Shown here: one piece after another, positions 1-12,095 of the stretch | Layout: every line of letters starts with the position of its first letter | Position numbering within the stretch: the first letter of the stretch is position 1 | Assembly (NCBI GenBank): GCA_026119935.1 | Contig: JALRMH010000003.1 | Location: forward strand, 868,001 to 932,000 | Origin: Endothia cerciana | Lineage: Eukaryota > Ascomycota > Sordariomycetes > Diaporthales > Cryphonectriaceae | Direction: 5' to 3' | Length of the DNA stretch: 64,000 nucleotides | Translations under genes and position numbers: made by a program | Notes under the pieces: generated by a model | What the model was told of the DNA's origin: nothing | Seen by the model: only the letters and a program-made list of their open reading frames with translations | The model's database searches: none

Positions 1-1447
1 GAGAACGAACTATCCTGATGTGCCGGGGTTGGAGTCTGCTGAAGAGGTCTTCGGGGCAGGAGAGATCATCTGGCTATGACATGGTCTCAGCAGGCTCAGA
101 CGGGTGACTTGCATCTGCAGATCTCTCTCTTCCCTTTGTCCTTGTGTGCTCGGTGGCCCTTGTTCATGCTGCTGTCCGTCGCTAGGATGAAAATGTCCCG
201 GCTGACGGGAGATCGTCACTGTGGTCCCCCCTAGGCATCACATGCGCTCTGGTTCACAGCAAGCGTGATAGGAGCGGTGGACCGAGAATCCCCAAGGGAG
301 TTGCTCCAGATCGTAGACCAGGAGGTGTGGTGTCTAGGTCAGCCACAAGCCTCAGTCTCCAGGGCCGGCTGGTAATGTGATGGGCTGAAGCTGCAGAGGG
401 GCTGAGAGGCACTATGTACGAACCTGATCCAACAAGGGCCCTCGGCTACTGTCGCGCTAGTCAAGGGCTGTGTGGACGGCTATTTAGCTATAGGGGGACA
501 GGTGGGAGGGAGACAAGGAGGTTGTCAGGAGCCGAGACCAGGATTGTGTGCCATTGGATTTGCAGCTGTTGTCTTCGATTGGGGTTGGCGCGTGAGTGTG
601 TGTGGCCGTGAGGTTTTGGTGGTGGTTTTTTTTTTGGGGGGGGGGGGGTTTTCTTTATTTCTTTCTTTCCTTCCTCTTCCCCCCCCTTTGCTATTCTTCG
701 TCCCTTCAGATCACAACCACCCTCGACCACTGCTTGACGTCCAGGCCAATGCTCTCCAGGTGAACCGACCGAGGCCTCTGCAGCATCACAGTGGAGCTCT
801 TCCATCTCTGGATCACCCCGGCCATGTGAATTGCCGGCCGGCCGGAGCGGGAAAAAAAAAAAAAAAAAAAAACACCCCTGGAGCAGACTGGGCAGCGCAT
901 TGCTTTTGCGGGTGCTCCTCCAAAGTTGAGATTGACGTCAGGCCCTTTTTTTACCCTGCACCTGAGAACCCCTTCGAGCCAGCCAGTCTCAGGGACTATT
1001 CAGGCCGCATCCCAACAACAACACCAAGAGGTAACACAGTCCTCCCTCTGGACAACCACCTACCTCGCCGACCCAACAGCACATCACCCTCCAGCTAACA
1101 CACCGCCGCCCCTAGAGGGTCCAATGTTAGCACAAGGCGGTTACCTATGAACACCTGCGACGACGTCTCGCCTCCTCCTGACGAACCTGACGATGTCTAA
1201 TACCCCTTTTCAACCTCGTTCCTAGAAGATCACCACCCGACTGCACCCCATCCCTCTCTGTGGTCTTCTTCTCCAGTCCCTCCACCCACCCAAGCGACCC
1301 TCAAACCGCCTGGAATGATCACAGAACACCACGCGACGGCTGTCCATCCCGAGTTCTCCAGGTGACGACGTCACTGACACCCATACCGCGCTGCACATCA
1401 CCTGCTCCTACAGACCCCATCAAGCCTCTGGTGTAAAGACAGTCACC
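1..1447. other. Upstream region of the carrier gene, no gene recognised
   Basis: I see no supported gene here. Open frames across 414-1150 on both strands have no family features and are interrupted by simple sequence. The stretch holds a composite T10-G13-T4 tract at 626-652 and a 21-A run at 852-872. From about 1000 to the gene start at 1448 it is C-rich and A/C-rich without G tracts, as promoters and leaders of filamentous fungal genes often are. It probably contains the promoter and 5' leader of the mitochondrial carrier gene. Confidence 0.5.
626..652. repeat. Composite T10-G13-T4 homopolymer tract
   Basis: Seen directly: ten T (626-635), thirteen G (636-648), four T (649-652). Tracts of the same design occur at 23297-23326 and 26052-26077. 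Confidence 0.9.
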
Positions 1448-2621
1448 ATGGCCACTGTAAGCCCGACCTCCCTCCCCGCCCTCGCTTCTTCTCTCCTGTC
1501 CTCGTCTGCCTGCTGCGCCCGCGTTACCAACACCGAGTCCTTAGCAAACTAATCAGGCCGTGAAGACACCAAGCGACCTCCCCGCCTCTCCGCCACAACC
1601 CCCTCCTCTCCCCCTCGACTCCTTCCGCCTCTTCGTCTCCCAGCCGGTGGTCGCTGCCTTTTGCGCGGGCGGCGGCGCCGGCGCCGTGTCGCGAACCGTC
1701 GTCTCGCCCCTCGAGCGCCTGAAGATCCTCTTCCAGATCCAATCTGCCGGCCGTGAGGAGTACAAGCTGTCCGTGGGCAAGGCCCTCAAGAAGATGTGGC
1801 AGGAGGAGGGCTGGCGCGGCTTCATGCGCGGCAACGGGACCAACTGTGTCCGCATCGTGCCCTACTCGGCGGTCCAGTTCGGCAGCTACAACTTCTATAA
1901 GCGGCACTTCTTCGAGCCGTATCCCGGTGCCGACCTGGGCGCCCTCATGCGCCTGACCTGCGGCGGCCTCGCCGGCATCACCTCCGTCACCTTCACGTAC
2001 CCGCTCGACATCGTGCGCACCCGCCTGTCGATCCAGACTGCCAGCTTCGCGGCACTTGGCGCGCGGCCCCGGGGTGAAAAGATGCCCGGGATGTGGGTAA
2101 CCATGGTCACCATGTACAAGACAGAAGGTGGCTTCCTCGCCCTGTACAGGGGTATCGTCCCCACGGTCGCCGGTGTCGCGCCGTACGTGGGCCTCAACTT
2201 CATGGTGTACGAGCATGTGCGCAAGGTCCTGACTCCGGAGGGCGACAAGAACCCTAATGCGGTGCGGAAGCTCCTGGCTGGTGCCGTCTCTGGTGCGGTG
2301 GCGCAGACCTGCACCTACCCGTTGTGAGTGATCGAGCCGTAGAAAAGGGGAGGTCGGGCGCGGGCATGTGCTAACGCTGGTGGTAGTGATGTGCTGCGGC
2401 GACGGTTCCAGATCAACACCATGAGCGGCATGGGCTACAAGTACAAGTCGATAGGAGACGCCACGACCAGGATCATCGCTCAGGAGGGCATCAAAGGACT
2501 GTACAAAGGCATCGTACCCAACCTGTTGAAGGTCGCACCCAGCATGGCATCGAGTTGGCTGAGTTTCGAGATGACACGAGACTTCCTGGTCAATCTTGGT
2601 CCCAATGAGGTGATACTCTGA
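1448..2621 (+). CDS. Mitochondrial carrier protein, YPR011C-type (APS/PAPS carrier family)
   Basis: A solute carrier of the mitochondrial inner membrane. Three exons: 1448-1456, 1557-2323, 2387-2621, giving 336 residues. The first exon is only nine bases (M-A-T). The joins are supported by GTAAGC...CTAATCAG for intron 1 and GTGAGT...GCTAACG...GTAG for intron 2; intron 2 splits the Phe codon of the third signature. All three carrier repeats are present with their P-x-[DE]-x-x-[KR] signatures: SPLERLK around residue 54, YPLDIVR in repeat 2 and YPFDVLR in repeat 3. The order and wording (AGAVSRTVVSPLERLKIL, RLSIQTA, YRGIVPT, LRRRF) closely recall yeast YPR011C, which transports adenosine 5'-phosphosulfate and PAPS. 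The substrate assignment is by family only; related carriers of the SLC25A16/A42 group, which carry CoA, remain possible. The antisense frame 1524-2723 is a shadow. Confidence 0.88.
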
Positions 2622-3689
2622 GTCGGCAGCACCACGACGAGAGAGGAGCTCCGAATAGGCTTGACGACAATACGAGAATACCCCCGCCACCATTGGTATG
2701 GAAAGGCACCGGCAGCATGCCATTCACCATTGCTTGGGAAGGCACACCAACACAGCTTCGGGACCATCAACACCATTCGGACTTGATGGACTGTGTATGA
2801 TGGATAGAACAAGTTTCAGAAAGATCCTAGAGGATGAGGAAGGATTTTGGTAAAAGGCTACTGAGCACGAATGGACAGCCCATCTGAGCAAGAGCCTCTG
2901 GATGAGGTTCCGACTGTGGGGTGGCTAATGAGAAGGGACCCGACTCGGGTTGGATGCATCGCAAAGGGCGGTGGTTAGAGCTTAGAAGGCATGACTTTGT
3001 CTACTTACATTGCATCACCACTGGTTGTACAGTACCAACAAAAAAATGATACACCGCCATACCCTGATACATAAGCCTTGAGGACGATACAATCTGTATG
3101 CGTAGGTACACAAGATGAGTTTATGCTACTGGTATGCTGACTTGGCATTGGGGGGGGGGGGGTTGTACTTCGGGGAGATATCCCAGAAGAAAGCACCCAG
3201 GAAAGGGCAATCCTTGGAGAATCGCCCAGCAGGTGGCTTAAGTGTGGGAGGATCGCCAGATTATAGCAATATCAGAGCGAGCAGCTCGTATTCGAGGTTG
3301 GCAGGAGGATGGACTTCTGTCTGAAAATAGATGGTGAGGAGAAGGCTGGATTTCTACAGACCGGTTGAGACATCGGGATAAATATCTAACTAGATCGTTG
3401 CGGGCTTTGCCAACTCATCCTCGGAATACCCCAGCCAGTCTCCTGGGCTCCGCGATCAGGGATGGTCCCCAGCAAGGGACCTGCTGGCAGACTTCCATGG
3501 CCTGCGCCATCATGTCGTGTGCAGCCTGATGGCTCTCCCAAGCACGCCAGAGGTAGGGTTACTGCGGTTGTGCTGCGACACCTGCCGATCAGGATGATGC
3601 TCCTCCCCCAGGGACTACTCCCGTGTCTTGACGAGCTTCTTCTCCAACGGCACAACCGCCTCCTCATACCTCCGGCTATGATCCTGTCT
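2622..3689. other. Intergenic, no gene seen
   Basis: Downstream of the carrier. I see only a 13-G run at 3150-3162 and short unconvincing frames. The right part (about 3380-3689) may belong to the decayed ankyrin locus, because open frames on the minus strand continue into it, but no repeat is recognisable there. Confidence 0.4.
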
Positions 3690-4290
3690 CCGGCCCTCTA
3701 ATAGCTGCGCATGCTGGAGCTGTCTTGCCATTGTTGTCTGTGGCGTCGACACTGGAGCCCCTATCGGGACACAACTGGATGGTGGCTGTCTGTCCTTGCT
3801 GTACGGTGTATGAGAGCGATGGTCGTCGCTATCCATCCTCTGAGCTCACATCGACCCCTTGTGCTGCGGGCAGCAGGTTGAAAAAAAAAAAAAAAAAAAA
3901 AAGAAGTATCACCGGCCTTGTCAGCTGCCACTGGCAGGAAGTTTTGTCCCCCATCGACGTTCAGATTCAGATCTAGATGAACCCCCGCGAGAGCCATGAG
4001 GATTTCAGCAAGGGCCTTGTGTCCTTTCTCGAGGGCCAAAAGCAGTGGCATGTTGTCTTTCCGAGTTAAAAAAAGGCTCGACTAAGTCTAGATGCGTGAT
4101 AATTTCTCTCAGTAGAGAAGTTCCACATAGCTGTAAGCGCACATGTACGGCATTTCGATGGCTATTTGTTAGTTCCATGAAGGGAGGATGGTGGAGTCGC
4201 GTCTCATGTGTCACTGTAGTAGCCAACAAGTGGCCTTCCAAAAACCAAAGCCTACCTTGCCGATGATAGAGCATTGCTTCGCACTCGATC
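3690..4290 (-). pseudogene. Decayed ankyrin-repeat sequence
   Basis: Three ankyrin-like pieces lie in order on the minus strand but in three different frames. Around 4068-4130 the translation gives a helix pair (LLREIITHLDLVEPFF). Around 3985-4063 it gives KDNMPLLLALEKGHKALAEI, which fits the TPL..A...GH..iv..Ll core of an ankyrin repeat. Around 3694-3759 it gives SSVDATDNNGKTAPACAAIR, which fits the loop and start of another repeat. A 22-base A run on the plus strand (3881-3902) lies between the last two pieces, and a T7 run lies at the first frame change. No splice pair joins the pieces, so I read this as the remnant of a larger ankyrin protein. How far it reaches past 4290 is unclear; an 85-codon frame at 4252-4509 could be part of it. 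Confidence 0.55.
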
Positions 4291-5672
4291 CGATCGACGT
4301 TGCTTAGTGCGGTAAAGAGTAGGGAAGAAAATATATCTGGGCCGCGTCAAGAAGACCCATGCCACCACAAGATTACATTTCATCTTGCCCAAGTCCTTGT
4401 AACGAAGCAAGCGCTGTGATGGCTCGAGAATCTTGTTCCGATCCTTCAAGCGAGCTGCCACCGGTATGGCATTGCAAGTAAAGAAACAGACAGCGAGCAC
4501 TCCGTACATTCAGGACGAGCCAAGCGGCTCAACGGCAGCTCCGGTGCCCAGCTTGTGAGCCAAGCCGTCCAGGCCAGCTCCTGAGGTTGCGAGGCGGTGA
4601 TCTATCCCCATATTGGGGAGACAATCTGGGATCGCTCTCAGAAACCTTTTTTATTTTATTTTTATTTTACACATCTATGGCGAAACAGTATAGTGGCCAG
4701 CCCCTTGCTCTCAGCCCTCAGCCCTCCCGAGGTTCCGGCGTGCTGGCGGGTCCCCAATTGCATTCCTGTTGACGGCTAAAGTGAGTCCACATCCCGTAAT
4801 TCGGTAGGTGTTGACGATTGAATATCCCCCCCCCCCCTTCTTTCCTACAATGATATTTCCCAAGCATTTATATCATCGCAAGCATTCTTGATAAGTGTCA
4901 TATAGGCAGTCCCCTCACAAGTAGATACCTTTTGACTCCTGGACGCTATCTAATTCCTATTTGGAACCAAACCCCCCCCCCCCCGGCCAAGGCGCGAACA
5001 CTGCGCCCAGAGAACACCTTGGGTCAAGAAAGAGAAAAATTTGCCCCACGTTTCCAAGCCTACAGCGGATTTCGTAATTCTAGACCCGCGTGGAATAAGC
5101 GCATATCAGCTTCCGTCACCGCGGCGATCGTCATCACCAGTGGGAGGGGGGGGGGGACGCATTCGAGTTATCTCTCGAGCACACTTGCCTATTCCGGTAG
5201 GTAGTGCCACGCCTCAGCCCCTGCTATTGGCTTACGGGGATCTCGGGCAGGTCGATTGTCGTGTTGGGGAACAGGTGCTGCAAGCACAAATACATTGCGC
5301 TTCATCCAGCAACTGCCAAAAGGCCCTTTCGTTCCGGAGTCTGTCTCCTGTTCAATTCGTAACCATGTAGGATATGGGGGATGGGCGTAGTCGTCTCCGT
5401 GATGGTTTTACAAGTCTAATGTGAAATGTGACCCAGCTCCTCTCCTCGGAGTGTCACTGTATGCGATTGCTCAAATCAACACATCATATTCGTTGTTACA
5501 TCTCTGCTGTCCGTGTGGCCTTGCTCTCAGCTCCCCTCGCAAAGATTTCCCACGAACCCCAAGTCATAGAACGCCATGCTGCATAGTTTGAACAAATAAA
5601 AAAAAAATTAAAAAATCGGGAAACTCAGCCGTCCGCCCAGTCGCGCACCCACTCACTCACTCACTCATCCAC
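4291..5672. other. Intergenic, no gene seen; C and G homopolymers
   Basis: Holds C12 at 4826-4837, C13 at 4972-4984 and G11 at 5146-5156, an A/T-rich patch at about 5596-5618, and a CACT-rich simple repeat at 5649-5671 just past the stop codon of the reductase. Two overlapping open frames (4932-5370) show no family features. Confidence 0.45.
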
Positions 5673-7922
5673 TCACCACCCAAATTGCTCACAGTGCAGC
5701 TCAACCCCGGGCCCGTCCCCGCGTATCAGCCTGGCCGTCGTGTCCCGCACCGTCCTCATCAGGCCCGGGGGCCCACATGCGGCGACCAGGACCCGCTCCG
5801 TAGGCCGCGCCGACGACACGGCCGTGCGGATGAGCGTCGCCGTGTCCGGGCGGCCGGGCCTGAGGCTGTGGCCGTGGAACGAGCTCAGGCTGTCGGTCGA
5901 GGGCATGCGGTTGGCGGCCGCGTGGCTGGTCACCTTGATAGTCTTCTCCGGGTCCTCGGCCCCGTTGCTGAGGGTGCTGGCGGACGGCCTGGCCGAGACG
6001 TCGCGGCGCCCGGCGGTGGCCTTCTCGCCGTCGGTCGCGTTCGGGGCCGGGACCATGTGCTGCTCCTCATCCCCGTCGGAGTTTTCTGCGGTGGTGGGGT
6101 TGGAGGAGGCCGCGGTGACGTACAGCGACACGTTCACCTTCGGGGAGTGCGGGTGCGTCTTGAGGGTCTGGAGGTGATCGGCGAACCACGACAGGTTGTC
6201 TGTGGTACAATCAAGATGTCAGCCTGAATCCTGCTAGGTGTGAAGGCGCGTCAATGCGTGCCAAGAAAAAACAGCACGTGTTGCATCACAAGTGCCGGCT
6301 GATAGATTGGGAAAAGGCTGAAGTATTTCCCGAGTGGCCTTCCGGTCGAGTTTTGCCGGATGGTTGCACAAGCATCATTTCTGCCGATATTGACGTTCCG
6401 CCTCTGGCAGTGCCAAGAGGCCCGATTGCATGGTGCCGGTGGTCACGCTCTGTGACAGCTCATGTGGGAAATGAAAGGAAATTGGAAGGAGGTGTTGGTG
6501 AGGGAGGAAAAAAAGGCAGGATTTTTGGCTTACCGTGCTGCCTGACAGCCCAGATGAATACGATGTTCTTGGCCGATCCAGGGCCCATTCTCTCCAGCAT
6601 GTTGACAGCCAAGCCGAACGTGAAAGTAGCTCCACTCCCTCCTGCTATAAGCACCACCTTGTCAAATGACATGGGATCGGGGAAGGTGCCATAGGGCCCA
6701 TCGACCGACGCCATGAGCCTCGCACCAGGATTTGCGGCCGCATACTTGTGCAGGTCCCGCGTGAACCCGTCGTAAGCGTTGACCACAAACTCCATAGGCT
6801 CCGTGGCGGCGATTGTGAACGGGTGGCTCTCGAACTTCCGGATGGCTGGGATCCACACGAAGCAGTGCTTCCCGGGGATCGCACCCAATGGCCGCTTCGC
6901 GAGGACAATCTTGGTGCCGCCCTGAGGAAGCGCCTCGATGACCGCGTGATTGTTGACCGAACGGATGAGCATCCTCGACCCGCGCACGAGACGGTCTGCT
7001 CCCCACATGCCTGCAATCACGATGAAGATGACGAGAAGGCCACTGGCGAGCTCGGATTGATGGAAGCTCGCCGCGATCAGGGCGATCACGAAGCAGGTAA
7101 CATGTATGACCAAGAAGACCTCGTACCAGATATGGCGGACGACGGCGGCAGAGAAAACCACCCCGAGAAAGCTGAAGCCCGCCACGATGCCGGCTTTAAC
7201 CGAGCCTTTCGCGAATATCGAGGCGTAGCCCATCTCGAGGAATTCATGCGTGTACATCGAGGCATGCAGCACGAGGAACACAAACGTGGTGTAACCGGCG
7301 ATCTGGTGGAGGCCGTTGAGCCGCTCGTACGAGTAGGCACTGAGAATAGCCAGCGGGGTGTTCTTGAGGGCGAGGAAGACCACGAGGCAGAAGTTTGCGA
7401 TGAGCATCCTGGAGATCTTGTTACCAAGTGCTCTACTCAGTGCTGATTTCAGTTGGGTCACACTCACCATCCGCATCTGTTGGCGATGCCCGAGACACTA
7501 ATGCTCACGTTTGTGAGGGTCAGGGATAGGTTGATAGCAACGTAGGCGGAGACTACGAGGATATGACCACTGGACGTGAAACCAGGGACTTTTCGGACCA
7601 GAAGATTTCTGAGCATCCTGTGCCATAGTCAGCGGAGAGGGCAAGCAGGCGATTTGTGGGCCGTGTGCACAAACCTTGAAACGGAACGGACTGGGTTTCT
7701 CGAAGTCGGGCTCAGCTTGTTGAAAAACATGCGGAGCCAGTGAGTGACGATGAAGATCGCCATTACGCCACAGATCCCCGCTGCAAAATATCGCAGCTGT
7801 TGTTGATTCTTGTGGGTCCGTATCAGCGCCGAAGCAGCATTGTAACCACCACTGGAGTGAGCCTTTGAGGATGAGGCTCCAGCAGATGTGCCGGAGGCGG
7901 ATGAGGACTTCCACGATGACAT
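5673..7922 (-). CDS. Ferric/cupric reductase transmembrane component (FRE family)
   Basis: A membrane flavocytochrome that moves electrons from NADPH through FAD and two hemes to reduce Fe(III) or Cu(II) at the cell surface. Four exons on the minus strand: 7922-7675, 7617-7468, 7408-6534 and 6199-5673, giving 599 residues. Introns are 57, 59 and 334 nt; frames close at every join. Transmembrane segments begin around residue 45. The paired heme histidines are H167/H181 and H235/H249, each pair 14 apart as in the family. HPFT (328-331) binds FAD, GPYG (370-373) and GGSGAT (389-394) belong to the NADPH site, and CGP (from 566) lies near the C-terminus. The ser-rich N-terminus has no clear signal peptide, which is unusual for this family. 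Residues about 440-530 are an acidic, S/T-rich insert. The 334-nt last intron has a good GCTGACA branch point; if retained, the protein would stop after about 25 extra residues and lose the CGP end. No oxidase or permease partner gene is nearby. Confidence 0.88.
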
Positions 7923-10900
7923 GTTGATCGAGTAGTTCGGGGGCAGTTGATTCGAAGGTGTATGTCCTGAGTGGGCAGAAGTCGAATGGAGAGAGAAGCA
8001 GAATAGAGAGCTTAAGAGGTAGAAGAACTCTATCGTTTGCGAAGGTACGATCTCGAGGCCACAGATATATATATCATCCGCGTTGAATCGACAGGTCGGG
8101 ACGAAGCTTGTCAGGTCTGACTGCCAGGTGATTGAACGCTACTGGACATTAGGCCCCAACCCTCTTTCCGGCGATGGATGAATGCCAGATTCTACCATGT
8201 GAAGGAGATGAGTCCAATCGGCTCTGCAAGATGAACAATCTATCGCCTGTCCGGCCCAATGGCTGTCAGGATAGATGGGGTTGAGACAAACTTGGCTCAT
8301 TCTTATAGCCCCAGTGCCTCGACACAAGCAATGGCAGGATGTCCGATATAAGCCAAGTGCCTGATCAAGACAAGCCTCCATCCCACATTGAGACCCTGGT
8401 CGATATCGCGGACGCGGCAGATGTGGAGCAGGGTGGCCCATTACGAGGTTCCATACCGCATACCACAGCTACAAGATGTTTTATATGCTGAACCTCTCCT
8501 CAGGTGGAAATCGATATGGCCCAGAGGGCTGGCGGGGCCTTCCGGATAACCGTTATCCAACGAGTCTCTGACACCAGTACGGCGTTTCCAGAGTCCTAGC
8601 ATCTTGAGAGGAGCCTTCTGCCTTCTGCCTTGGCCACGCTGGTGCTGGAAGGCAACACTCTGTCCTTGACACAGCCTTGGCTGCAGGGAAGCGACTGCAA
8701 CTTCCGGGCGAGGCAGTGAGGGGGGGTGTTCGCCTGCGACGGGCTTGCACCTGACAGGTACTGGCCCCGGCAAAATATCCGATGGAGCAGGTATGAGATT
8801 GGTAAGGTTTGACAAAGACAGGCAAGAGAAACAAGGCTCAAAAGCAGTCAGGATTCAAGATGGTCGTGGGAGGTGACCATCCGTGGCAGTGAGGCACTCC
8901 GCTCCGTGATTGGCGGCTCACCCCAGGTAATATGGATAATTCGGGAGAGTGGCATCCACCAAACCGGCAGGAACATACTGAACAGGAAGTACATGATCCG
9001 TGGCCTGGCAATGATAGTCGTGAGGATGTACTGGTGTACAAGTAACGAGACCCAGCTGGCCAACCTCGAGACCCGTGTCTGGCGAAAGCGCATGAGAGGC
9101 TGTTTGGCAGAATGTGACCATGAGACTACCAAGAAGGCCCCCAAGACAAGACGCCTGCTGTTCCTCAATTTCTAGACCATTCCGGATCGCCCAACATAGT
9201 CAAGGAGTGTGCAGCAACAGATTATAGAAAGCTACAGCTGGTCCAGGAGTGCATTGCATTAGGGCGCGTGTCGGAGCTGCGAACACATCGGAAGGATCTT
9301 TGAGAGCTCAGTGACGGTCAGCCTTGCTGAAGGTGACTACTCCTTCGACACATCATCTTGATACCAGCCATCCAAGGAGGGAAGCCTTCCGCGAATTTGG
9401 GTTGCGCGGCCGGGTGACTGGCCCGAAGGTTTGCAAGCGTCAACCGAGTCGTGTGCCCAAGGAATCCTTGACCTTGATGACATCGTGTTTGTATGTCTTG
9501 CTCGAAGGGCGCGCTGCGCACTGCGTGGGAAGCAGCAACAACCCAGAGGGATGACCATGGCGTTTATCATGATACTACCGTCGACAAAGACATGACACAC
9601 ACGGTGTCGGGGACACCGAGAACAGGGGAAGAATGGTACCGCGCGGCGCGGCAAGGTATAGCGACAGAGATGTCACGCAGGAGTGGCCAGCCTGGTCAAA
9701 AACCATCTCGATGACGTGCTGGGGAAAATGGGGAGAGAAGCAAAATACAGACCAAAAAAACAAAAACAAAAAAAAAGGTAAAAAGGGTTGTGAGAGGCCT
9801 CGATTGATAAGACCATGCAGCCGACAGAATGAGGAAAGTGTTAGCCGTTTGAAGATGTTTCAGATATATGTATAGAAGCTTCTTCTGATTCTCGCCGCAG
9901 TTAACTTGGCGACCGCGATCGCGGGACAAACTGGACCAGCGTCTTCAGGGAGTTAGGAGCAGCGAACCCTGCCAGAACGCTCGTATGAGGGAATCTCCCG
10001 AGGTCGCCTGGTCTGGTCAGGGCTGAGGGTGTAGATTTCGGACCCAAGACATGGAGGGTGTGAGCCGCGGTGTGGGGCCGCGAGGGCGTCGTCCATGATG
10101 AGGAGAGTGGAGGGCTCGAGACGTCTGAATAAGCTTGTTATCCGTAGCTCCACAAAACACGGGACATTGTACTATGGTACCGTAGTGCAGGTACTGCAGG
10201 CCCACCGACCCACTGACTGCAGTTGCTGAGATGTCCAAGCCTCTGCGGCAGGGTTGTGATCTAGGCCCTACCCAGTAGACTAGGCCTACCAGCCTCTGCC
10301 ATCTCATCTCGTCTCGTGGGAAAATTACGGTTAAGGAGTCTTGCAGGACATTTGACTCAGCCCCCGGGTGCATCTGTATCCCTCCACCTTTCAGCTCAGA
10401 CAGAGCATTTCTAGAGTCGTCCACCAAACAAGATCGCAAAAAGACCTGCCCCCAAGATCCTAGGTTCCATCGTGAACGCCACTCTAGATTCGCGGTCCCG
10501 TTCCTCACCATCACGTCCTCAGGATGCCGTTGTCTGTCTGAGGCAGGCAGGTATGCACGTTGGCAGCCGCATGTTTTGACGCCTTGTCAACAATCTCCAC
10601 CAATAATGCGACCTGCCTCATGTTGGCAACCGACATGCAAACATAGCTGCTTCTTGCCGGCGATCAAGCTTTTGATCCTGTTTCCTTCCCAGGTACGTAC
10701 TACCTAACCTCGGGCTGTCGGCGTGGGGGCACGCAGACAGCCTTGAGCTTATGCGCCACCACGGCTTTCTACAGCTGTTCTCATGGAGCCCCAGCTTCTC
10801 TACCGTGCGAAGGTTCCCCCTTGGAACATCCTTTCTCTGTGGAGGCGATATGCTCTCAGACCTGCCAACTACGGTCACCTCAGCGAGGACTCGATCTTCC

Positions 10901-12061
10901 CCCCCAAGACACCCACATGGCGGTCTCATTCTTGTCCTGGCCGGACTACGTCGGCCGTCACTACGTAAGCTCAGGTCCCCTCAGCCATATCCGCCTGTAC
11001 ACCTTGTTCACCACAGGTCCTTGCGGGAGCGCACCCATCTTGCCCGGACATCTAACCATGTGTGGCTATGTCCTGTAGATGTCATGCAGCCACCCGTGGG
11101 GCCATGGAAGGCTTGTGTCCGCCTACACCTTGGATACTACAGCGACTCGACTCAAATGAGCCGTCTTTCAGCAACTAACCAATACGAGCGAAGACATCCT
11201 CTTCTCTGAACTGCAGTCACGATCCCTTGCCCTCTTATCTCAATCGAGTGGATCTTATAAACAGCCAAGGCATGCCGATCAGCACGTCAAGTATACTCCT
11301 GACGACGGCGACGTGCAGCTTATCAGCGTTTCTCCCTTGTCAGCGCTCCTCTCGCCGACGAGATATCTGACTACTATTCACAGCGAGTGTGATTTATATC
11401 CCCACAAAGCACCCAAAGGTTTTGTACCGAATCTTGCTCGCTCGTGCTGCACTGTATGTCTTACAACGAGTGCAGGAGACGGAAGGTCGTTCAATCAGGG
11501 CGGACCAGCACCGGGAAAACACATCTTGGTTTCAAGGCTATCATGAACTTGCAGCTACTGCAGACTTTAAGCGCCAAGCAGCCAGATATTGGGCTAGAAG
11601 CACCTTCCGCTTGAAGGCGATGACGATAAAACTTTGTTTGTCATGTCAAGGCGTCAGTGACCATACGCAAAGTTTATACACCGGTGTTGGCAGTCACTTG
11701 GCATGGAGGGTTTGCCGCGCTGCGCATGTCGCATTCCCCGAGAAGGCAATAGAAACGGGTTTCAAGGCAGGGAAGTTCTCTCTGCTCGCGAGGAGGGCTG
11801 TCAGCGATCGCTGCGCAACACGATAACCCGACCAGATCACTGTGGCAATATTGCACTAGATTTCCGAAGCTTATGGGATGCTATTCGATTGCATGGAGGC
11901 TCTCTGAGGAAATGTCACCACAAGGGAGAGTAACGGCGGCGACAGAGCCAATTACCTCGCCACCCTTCTTCTCTTTCTTTTTCTCCTTCCTTCTCCCCCC
12001 CCCCCCCACCGCGCCCCTCTGTTTCCCTTGGAGACCCACCTCCAGTTCTGGCGATGACAAT
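7923..12061. other. 4.1 kb without a supported gene
   Basis: The left part should hold the reductase promoter. One minus-strand frame (9168-8848, 106 codons) encodes a strongly hydrophobic stretch resembling a membrane-protein fragment, but it has no partner exons I could join and no family I recognise. Other frames (10017-10514, 10743-11209, 11389-11826) show neither domains nor splice continuity. A C13 run lies at 11995-12007. Confidence 0.4.
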
Positions 12062-12095
12062 TCATGCTCTCGCCCTCGCCCTCGCCCTCGGCCGC
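12062..12095. repeat. CTCGCC hexamer repeat encoding an Arg-Ala tail
   Basis: About four imperfect copies of CTCGCC (plus strand) cover the end of the coiled-coil gene and encode alternating Arg and Ala as its last residues. Such repeats change length easily without breaking the frame. Confidence 0.75.

Noticed and set aside
472..1098. 208-codon plus-strand frame before the carrier gene
   Set aside because: It runs through the T/G and A homopolymers, has no domain, and lies where promoter and leader are expected.
1524..2723. 399-codon antisense frame over the carrier gene
   Set aside because: Shadow of the GC-rich carrier exons; the sense strand has all family signatures.
6748..7446. 232-codon plus-strand frame over the ferric reductase
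   Set aside because: Antisense to exons with clear heme, FAD and NADPH motifs.
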